A stretch of 64,000 nt of DNA from Halomonas sp. MCCC 1A13316 (GTDB lineage Bacteria > Pseudomonadota > Gammaproteobacteria > Pseudomonadales > Halomonadaceae), in assembly GCF_014931605.1 (NCBI RefSeq), contig NZ_CP053382.1:3038001-3102000 (forward strand). Direction: 5' to 3'. Below are positions 56,275 through 64,000 of this stretch, in pieces. Below the pieces are notes generated by a model, which did no database searches, had not been told where the DNA came from, and was given only the letters and a program-made list of their open reading frames with translations. Each line of letters opens with the position of its first letter. The stretch's first letter is position 1. A program made the position numbers and the translations under genes.

Positions 56275-57390
56275 TTAGGTGCTCGTTTCATCATCGATTG
56301 GAGACGGCCACCGTTCACGCTTCGCTACTGCACTATCGGCAAGCGGCCGCTTGCCCGGCCCCAACAGGTAGGCCATCCAGCGCGTCTGAGGATGGCTGTC
56401 CAGGGCGATCTTGAGTGTCATGGTCAGCACCACCGAAAGCAGCATGCCGACTACGCCCAGCAGCCAGCCCCAAACCACCAGTGAAAGAAAAGCAACGAAG
56501 GCGGACAGTCCCAGCGCACGTCCCATCAGGCGTGGCTCGACCAGGTTGCCGAGTACGAAGTTGATGGCAAGGTAAGCCATCGCCAAGCCGAAGGCCGGCA
56601 ACAAGCCACCGCCTTGAGCCACCAGCAGCAACAGCACCGGCGGCACGGCCGCAATGGCCGAACCGATATTAGGAATGTAATTGAGCGCAAAGGCCAGCAC
56701 GCCCCACAGCAGAGGAAAATCTACCCCGGCCACCATGCAGGCCAGCCACGCCATGACACCCGTAGCCAAGCTAACGAAGGTCTTGACCGCGAGATAGCGC
56801 TTGAGAGTCTGACTGAACTCGTGGAAACGCTGCAGGCTGGCTGCCGGATCGTCGAGCGCGTGGGCCACCTTGCGCCGGAAGTTGAGTGTTTCGAACAGCA
56901 TGAAGATGACCAGCAGTGCGACCACCACGCTCTGCATCAGCAAGTTGCCAAGCCCCTCAAGCAAGGCCGAGAACCAGTCTTCCTCGTTTTCGACTTCGAC
57001 CAGGCCGGCCAGCGTGTCGGGATTGATCGCCAGCCCCATGGAGGCCATGCTGTCGAGCAGGTTGAGATACTGGTCGTAGAGCCGCCCCTCAATGCCAGGC
57101 AGCGCTTCGATGAAGGTACCGAAGGCATTGACTGCCAGCAGCCCCACCAAGGAGAGCCCCCCCCCGATCACCAGCAGGGTCACCACCACCGCCAGGCGTT
57201 GCCCCAATCCCAGGCGGTGGAGCCAGTTCACCGGGGAGGTGCAGATCACGGCGATGAACAAACCCAGCAGTATCGGGATGATCAGGTCGGCACCGGCCCG
57301 TATGCCGGCAATAATCACTACCAACGCCGCCAGGGCCAGCGTCAAGGTGAGCGGGCGTCCGTATCGCACGTTGTCGTCGCGGTAAATCAT
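56275..57390 (-). CDS. AI-2E family transporter (permease-like membrane protein)
   Basis: 371 residues from the ATG at 57390, chosen since the protein then begins MIYRDDNVRYGRPL as family members do. It has about eight membrane segments, e.g. LTLTLALAALVVIIAGIRAG, then AVVVTLLVIGGGLSLVGLLA and LPAFGLAMAYLAINFVLGNL. The family is named for autoinducer-2 export, but most members are of unknown substrate, and some act as Na+/H+ antiporters in halophiles. It is divergent from the SIMPL-domain gene. Confidence 0.88.
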   Translation of the reverse strand: MIYRDDNVRYGRPLTLTLALAALVVIIAGIRAGADLIIPILLGLFIAVICTSPVNWLHRLGLGQRLAVVVTLLVIGGGLSLVGLLAVNAFGTFIEALPGIEGRLYDQYLNLLDSMASMGLAINPDTLAGLVEVENEEDWFSALLEGLGNLLMQSVVVALLVIFMLFETLNFRRKVAHALDDPAASLQRFHEFSQTLKRYLAVKTFVSLATGVMAWLACMVAGVDFPLLWGVLAFALNYIPNIGSAIAAVPPVLLLLVAQGGGLLPAFGLAMAYLAINFVLGNLVEPRLMGRALGLSAFVAFLSLVVWGWLLGVVGMLLSVVLTMTLKIALDSHPQTRWMAYLLGPGKRPLADSAVAKRERWPSPIDDETST

Positions 57391-57556
57391 GCCATCTATC
57401 CCTGCCTGGCGTGTCCTGCTTATCATGACCCTTACCGGGCGGGCACACAAACTTGGCCGTTCGGGCGACAGGGGGCTGCCATGCCAGTTGGCCTGCCTGC
57501 CCCGCCCTGCGCGATTCTGCGCGACTACGCATGTTTGCCGCAAGGAGGCCTGCTTG

Positions 57557-59765
<2,209 letters not shown>

Positions 59766-59786
59766 CTACACGACCGAATCGATATC

Positions 59787-62700
59787 ATGATCGCACGCTT
59801 GGACACCACCGAATCGAGTGCCACCGCCGCGCTCGGCGCCCATTACCTGCGCTTTCTGGAGGCGCTGAAAGCCACCGGTTTCGAGGGCGAGATCGCCCCG
59901 GATTACGCCAGTCGCACGGTGCTGGCCACCGATAACTCGATCTATCAGCGCCTGCCCCAGGCCGCGCTGTTTCCGCGCCACGCCACCGATCTGGAGCGTA
60001 TCGCGCGCCTGGCCGGGGACGCGACACACCGTCAGGTGGTCCTCACGCCCCGCGGGGGTGGGACCGGCACCAACGGCCAGTCGCTCACCGACGGCCTGGT
60101 GGTGGATGTGTCGCGGCATATGAACCGGATCCTCGACATCGACGTCGAGAATCGCCGCGTGCGGGTACAGGCCGGGGTAGTAAAGGACCAGCTCAACGCC
60201 GCCCTGAAGCCCCATGGACTGTTCTTCGCCCCTGAGCTCTCGACCTCCAACCGCGCCACCATCGGCGGCATGATCTCTACCGACGCCAGCGGCCAGGGCA
60301 GCTGCGAATACGGCAAGACTCGCGACCACGTGCTGGAACTCGACAGTGTGCTGCTCGGCGGCGAGCGCCTGGTCAGTCACCCGGTCGACGACGCCGAGCT
60401 GGAGACGCTGTGCCACCACAGCGGCGTGATCGGCAGCGCCTATCGCACCGCGCGCAAGATCATCGACACCCAGGGCGAGCTGATCACGGCCAAGTTCCCA
60501 CCGCTCAACCGCTGCTTGACCGGCTATGACCTGGCGCATTTGAGAGATGCGCAAGGCCGACTCGACATCAACAGCCTGCTGTGCGGCTCCGAGGGGTCGT
60601 TGGCTCTGCTCAACGAAGCCGTGCTCAACGTTCTGCCGATTCCCAAGTACTCGACCCTGGTCAACGTGCGCTATGCCGGCTTCATGCATGCCCTGCGCGA
60701 CGCCAAGGCGCTGATGGGCACTTCACGGGACCAGCCACACGCGCCGCGCCCCACCTCCATCGAGACAGTAGACGACAAGGTGCTGCTGCTGGCCATGGAG
60801 GATTTCATCTGGGACAGCGTGGCCGAGTTCTTCCCCAGCGAGGCGACTGCCGGGGGCAATGCCGCCACGGCCGAACGCCAGACGCTGGCCATACGTGGCA
60901 TCAACCTCATCGAATTCAACGACGACGACCCTGAGCGTCTCGAGGAGCGCGTAGCCACCTTTTGCCGCCATCTGGAGACCGACGACAGCGTGCCGCGGCT
61001 CGGCTATACCCTGGCCGAGGGCCGCGCCCAGATTCAGCAGGTCTATGCCATGCGCAAGCGCGCCGTGGGCCTGCTGGGCAATGCGAGAGTCGATGCCAAG
61101 GGCGAGAAGCGCCCGATCCCCTTCGTCGAGGATACCGCGGTACCGCCGGAGCACCTGGCCGACTTCATCGCCGATTTCCGCGCCGCGCTGGACGCCCGTG
61201 GACTCAGCTACGGCATGTTCGGCCATGTAGATGCCGGCGTGCTGCACGTGCGCCCCGCCGTCGACATGAAGGACCCCGAGCAGGAGCGGCTGATCCGCGA
61301 GGTCTCGGATGAAGTCGTCGAGCTGACCCACCGGCATGGCGGCCTGCTGTGGGGCGAACACGGCAAGGGAGTGCGCTCCGAGTACGCCCCCAGGTTCTTC
61401 GGCGAGCTCTACCCCAGCCTGCAGCGCGTCAAGGCGGCCTTTGACCCCTATAACCAGCTCAACCCCGGCAAGATCGCGACGCCGCTGTTTATCCCGCCCG
61501 AACCCGCGGGCAAGGCGCTTGATACCCCACCCGAGGCCGCAGGAGAGGCGCTAGATATCTCGCCCGAAGCGGTTAGGGAACAGGCGGTCAAACTGGTCGA
61601 TCCGGGCCTGCTGACCATCGATGGCGTACCCACCCGCGGCCAGTTCGACCGCCAGATCGACGAGCGCGCATGGCAGGCCCACGCCGCCACGGTGTACTGC
61701 AACGGCAACGGGGCCTGCTACAACTACGATCCCGACGATGCCATGTGCCCCTCGTGGAAAGCGACCCGCGATCGCGTCCACTCGCCCAAGGGCCGGGCCA
61801 GCCTGACGCGCGAATGGCTGCGCCTTCAGGGCAACGCCGGCATCGACTTGGTGGAAGAGGCGCGCCAGCAACGCCACGAGGGCGCCTGGGGCTTTGTGAA
61901 GCGCCTGCCGGCGCGGGTGCGCAACACCTTGAAGCGTCGCGACGAGGCCGATTTCTCCCACGAGGTGTACAAGGCCATGGCCGGGTGCCTGGCGTGCAAG
62001 TCCTGCGCCGGCCAGTGCCCGGTGAAGGTCAACGTGCCGGATTCACGCTCGCAGTTCCTCGAGGCCTACCACGGCCGCTACCTGCGCCCATTGCGCGACT
62101 ACCTGGTCGGTGGCATGGAGTTCTTCGTACCCTACCTCGCCTATGCCGCACCGCTTTATAACGCTGCACTGGGTCAGCGCTGGGTGGATCGGCTGATGTC
62201 GGGTCCTATCGGCCTGGTCGACAGCCCGAACCTCTCCCGTGCGCGGCTGGCCAAGCAGATGCATGCCTGGGGTGTGGCCGAGGCGACACCAGTCTCGCTG
62301 GGTCTGCTCAGCGAGGCGCAGAAGGCCAGAAGCGTAGTCATCGTGCAGGATGCCTTTACCAGCCACTTCGAGGCCGAACGGGTGATGGATATCGTCGAAC
62401 TGCTGTCACGCCTCGACGTGAAGGTATTCGTCGCACCCTACTCGGCGAATGGCAAGCCGCTGCACATACAGGGCTTCCTCGGAGCCTTCGAGCGTACCGC
62501 GGAGAAACAGGCGCGCCGCCTGCGTGCCCTGGCCGAGTTCGGCGTGCCACTGGTAGGCATCGACCCGGCCATGACCCTGACCTACCGTCAAGAATACGTA
62601 AAGGCGCTGGGGCCCGATGCCGTACCCGAGGTGCTGCTGCTGCAGGAGTGGCTGGTGGCCCTGGGCCAACGCCTGGTACCACCAGCCCTGGCCCATGTTC

Positions 62701-63059
62701 TCGGCGGGCTGGGTGATCCCGGCTTTCGGCTGCTCTCGCACTGCACCGAGAAGAGCAATGCTCCCGGCAGCCCCAAGGCCTGGCAGCAAGTCTTTGCCGC
62801 CTTCGGCTTCGAGCTGGAACACGTCGCCACGGGCTGTTGCGGCATGTCCGGCACCTACGGTCACGAGGCGCGCAACGTCGGGACCTCCAAGACCATCTAT
62901 GCGCAGTCATGGCAGCCGCTGGTCGAGAACGAGGCCAACCACGGCCGGTTAGTGGCCACCGGTTACTCCTGTCGCAGCCAGGCCAAGCGGCTTTCCGGCC
63001 AGGATCTTCCGCACCCGCTGCAGGGGCTGTTGTCCCACCTGCGTCAGTTGAGTTGGTGA
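59787..63059 (+). CDS. YdiJ-like FAD- and Fe-S-dependent dehydrogenase
   Basis: 1,090 residues. FAD-binding PCMH domain with LTPRGGGTGTNGQSLTDG near residue 95 and LSTSNRATIGGMISTDA. Then the oxidase C-terminal domain, a dinuclear Fe-S region (GCLACKSCAGQCPVKVNVP) and a CCG domain ending in VATGCCGMSGTYGHEA. E. coli YdiJ, a D-2-hydroxyglutarate dehydrogenase, has the same build at 1,018 residues. This one is longer partly because of a proline-rich linker repeat near residues 570-605. Substrate is inferred. The ATG at 59787 lacks a clear ribosome-binding site. Confidence 0.85.
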   Translation: MIARLDTTESSATAALGAHYLRFLEALKATGFEGEIAPDYASRTVLATDNSIYQRLPQAALFPRHATDLERIARLAGDATHRQVVLTPRGGGTGTNGQSLTDGLVVDVSRHMNRILDIDVENRRVRVQAGVVKDQLNAALKPHGLFFAPELSTSNRATIGGMISTDASGQGSCEYGKTRDHVLELDSVLLGGERLVSHPVDDAELETLCHHSGVIGSAYRTARKIIDTQGELITAKFPPLNRCLTGYDLAHLRDAQGRLDINSLLCGSEGSLALLNEAVLNVLPIPKYSTLVNVRYAGFMHALRDAKALMGTSRDQPHAPRPTSIETVDDKVLLLAMEDFIWDSVAEFFPSEATAGGNAATAERQTLAIRGINLIEFNDDDPERLEERVATFCRHLETDDSVPRLGYTLAEGRAQIQQVYAMRKRAVGLLGNARVDAKGEKRPIPFVEDTAVPPEHLADFIADFRAALDARGLSYGMFGHVDAGVLHVRPAVDMKDPEQERLIREVSDEVVELTHRHGGLLWGEHGKGVRSEYAPRFFGELYPSLQRVKAAFDPYNQLNPGKIATPLFIPPEPAGKALDTPPEAAGEALDISPEAVREQAVKLVDPGLLTIDGVPTRGQFDRQIDERAWQAHAATVYCNGNGACYNYDPDDAMCPSWKATRDRVHSPKGRASLTREWLRLQGNAGIDLVEEARQQRHEGAWGFVKRLPARVRNTLKRRDEADFSHEVYKAMAGCLACKSCAGQCPVKVNVPDSRSQFLEAYHGRYLRPLRDYLVGGMEFFVPYLAYAAPLYNAALGQRWVDRLMSGPIGLVDSPNLSRARLAKQMHAWGVAEATPVSLGLLSEAQKARSVVIVQDAFTSHFEAERVMDIVELLSRLDVKVFVAPYSANGKPLHIQGFLGAFERTAEKQARRLRALAEFGVPLVGIDPAMTLTYRQEYVKALGPDAVPEVLLLQEWLVALGQRLVPPALAHVLGGLGDPGFRLLSHCTEKSNAPGSPKAWQQVFAAFGFELEHVATGCCGMSGTYGHEARNVGTSKTIYAQSWQPLVENEANHGRLVATGYSCRSQAKRLSGQDLPHPLQGLLSHLRQLSW
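61494..61589 (+). repeat. 33-base linker repeats inside the YdiJ-like gene
   Basis: Units encode PPEPAGKALDT, PPEAAGEALDI and SPEAVREQAV in phase. The first two are clear copies and the third is weaker. They form a Pro/Glu/Ala-rich linker between the flavin half and the Fe-S half. Confidence 0.7.
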
Positions 63060-63085
63060 TCTGCTCACCGTAGGTGCTTATGCTT

Positions 63086-63123
63086 CAAAAAAACGCCGCA
63101 GGCAACGTGGCTGCCTGCGGCGT
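63086..63123 (-). terminator. Terminator of trpC
   Basis: On the minus strand, a perfect 12-base stem (ACGCCGCAGGCA/TGCCTGCGGCGT) with a seven-base loop is followed by a run of T residues, starting about 15 bases after the trpC stop codon. It closes the minus-strand unit. Confidence 0.9.
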
Positions 63124-63137
63124 GAACGACCAATCGA

Positions 63138-63944
63138 TCAGTAGAACAGACGCCGCAGCGCCTCGCCCGGCTGCTCCTCGCGCATGAAGACCTCACCGAC
63201 AAGGAAGCCATGTATGTCATGCTCACGCATGCGCAACACGTCGCTGCGGGTATGAATGCCGGACTCGGTTACCACGGTTACCCCGGCGGGAATGCGTGGC
63301 AGCAGCTCCAGCGTAGTTTCAAGGCGAGTCTCGAAGGTATGCAGGTTACGGTTGTTGATACCCACTAGGCCGATACCCAACTTGAGTGCACGTTCGAGCT
63401 CCAGCGCATCATGCACCTCGACCAGTACATCCATTCCCAGCGCCAGCGCCTGCTGATGGAGATCGGCCATGCGCGCATCGTCCAGTGCGGCAACGATCAA
63501 CAGGATACAGTCGGCGCCAATGGCGCGCGCCTCACTGACCTGATAGCCATGGACGAGGAAATCCTTGCGAATGACGGGAAGCTCGCAGGCTTCGCGTGCG
63601 GCGATCAGAAAATCCTCACGGCCCTGGAAGAAGTCGGCATCGGTCAACACCGACAGGCAGGCGGCACCGCCATCGGCATAGCTGACGGCAATCTCGGCGG
63701 GACGAAAATCCTCGCGGATCACGCCTCGGGAGGGCGAAGCCTTCTTGATCTCGGCGATCACGGCCGGGTCGCCCTCCGCGATGCGCCGATCCAGAGCGGC
63801 GACGAAGCCACGCGGTGCAGATTGCTGCTCGGCCAACTTCAGCAGATCACTCTCCGGCACGGCGCGGCTGCGCTCGGCGACTTCCTCGTCCTTCCGGGCC
63901 AGGATCCGGGTAAGAATGGTGGGGGCGTCCTGAGTGGGGCTCAT
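63138..63944 (-). CDS. trpC: Indole-3-glycerol phosphate synthase TrpC
   Basis: 268 residues, a single TIM-barrel enzyme without TrpF fusion. Motifs are [15 protein letters not shown] (catalytic Lys), [20 protein letters not shown] and [10 protein letters not shown]. It makes indole-3-glycerol phosphate in tryptophan synthesis. The gene upstream on the same strand ends four bases before its ATG, so it is part of an operon. Confidence 0.96.
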   Translation of the reverse strand: MSPTQDAPTILTRILARKDEEVAERSRAVPESDLLKLAEQQSAPRGFVAALDRRIAEGDPAVIAEIKKASPSRGVIREDFRPAEIAVSYADGGAACLSVLTDADFFQGREDFLIAAREACELPVIRKDFLVHGYQVSEARAIGADCILLIVAALDDARMADLHQQALALGMDVLVEVHDALELERALKLGIGLVGINNRNLHTFETRLETTLELLPRIPAGVTVVTESGIHTRSDVLRMREHDIHGFLVGEVFMREEQPGEALRRLFY

Positions 63945-63948
63945 GGTG

Positions 63949-64000
63949 TTAGATCTCGATACGGGCGGCAGTGCCGCGAATGGGCGTCAGGAAACCAGTA
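63949..64000 (-). CDS. 3' end of the gene upstream of trpC (runs off the right edge)
   Basis: Only about 17 codons are visible, ending TAARIEI and a TAA four bases before trpC. By gene order this would be trpD in many proteobacteria, but the tail does not match TrpD ends that I know. A second frame is also open through the edge, so the frame is uncertain. Confidence 0.35.
   Translation of the reverse strand, partial: TGFLTPIRGTAARIEI

Overview
The window is bacterial chromosome, GC-rich and densely packed with genes. It carries no phage, insertion sequence, integrase or CRISPR signature. The gene set points to a halophilic gammaproteobacterium close to Halomonas (Halomonadaceae). It includes a SUF Fe-S operon headed by an Rrf2 regulator, ectoine hydroxylase EctD, EF-P hydroxylase EpmC, RlmM, a CCGSCS-type small protein, FadBA, and the AcnD/PrpF form of the 2-methylcitrate cycle. 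The genus is an inference from gene content only.

Layout, left to right. 0-3.2 kb: Fe-S assembly (regulator, sufB, sufC, start of sufD), all on the minus strand. 3.6-13.5 kb: small regulatory and metabolic genes: an AsnC/Lrp regulator, an NDUFA9-like NAD(P)-binding protein, a translationally coupled pair of AMP-phosphorylase-type 'thymidine phosphorylase' and PRPP synthetase-like protein, a ketopantoate reductase family protein, a methyltransferase and ectD. 13.5-17 kb: fadBA beta-oxidation operon, followed by a SlyA/MarR regulator. 18-30.6 kb: UspA, Uup, TatD, then an unusual group made of a fused E1 alpha/beta 2-oxoacid dehydrogenase, an acyltransferase and a divergent LysR regulator. EpmC, a MATE transporter and a DUF3080 lipoprotein follow. 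30.6-33.9 kb: TusA, a monooxygenase-like protein, RlmM and GdhA.

34.0-39.9 kb: one complete rRNA operon on the minus strand (16S, tRNA-Ile, a degenerate tRNA-Ile copy, tRNA-Ala, 23S, 5S). It has two nearly identical tandem promoters, boxB/boxA antitermination signals in both the leader and the spacer, and a pair of covarying hairpin repeats in the spacer. 40.1-48.5 kb: a complete propionate (2-methylcitrate) operon on the minus strand: GntR regulator, prpB, prpC, acnD, prpF, prpD. A perfect 14-bp palindrome at the regulator start is the likely operator. 48.7-51.9 kb: pabB, a divergent short PAPS-reductase-like gene and cysB. 52.1-55.6 kb: a two-gene formate-dehydrogenase-like operon with a Cys-Gln active site and a DUF1641 partner, resembling the non-canonical ForC/ForE enzymes. 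55.9-64 kb: thioredoxin, an AI-2E family membrane protein, a SIMPL protein, serS, a YdiJ-type FAD/Fe-S dehydrogenase and trpC, with the 3' tail of another gene at the right edge.

The most unusual items are the ForCE-like enzyme, the E1/acyltransferase pair (in which the malonate-binding arginine of the acyltransferase is replaced), the AMP phosphorylase/PRPP synthetase pair, and the duplicated, disrupted tRNA-Ile with its covarying repeats in the rRNA spacer. All product names are from motif recognition by eye. No database search was run.
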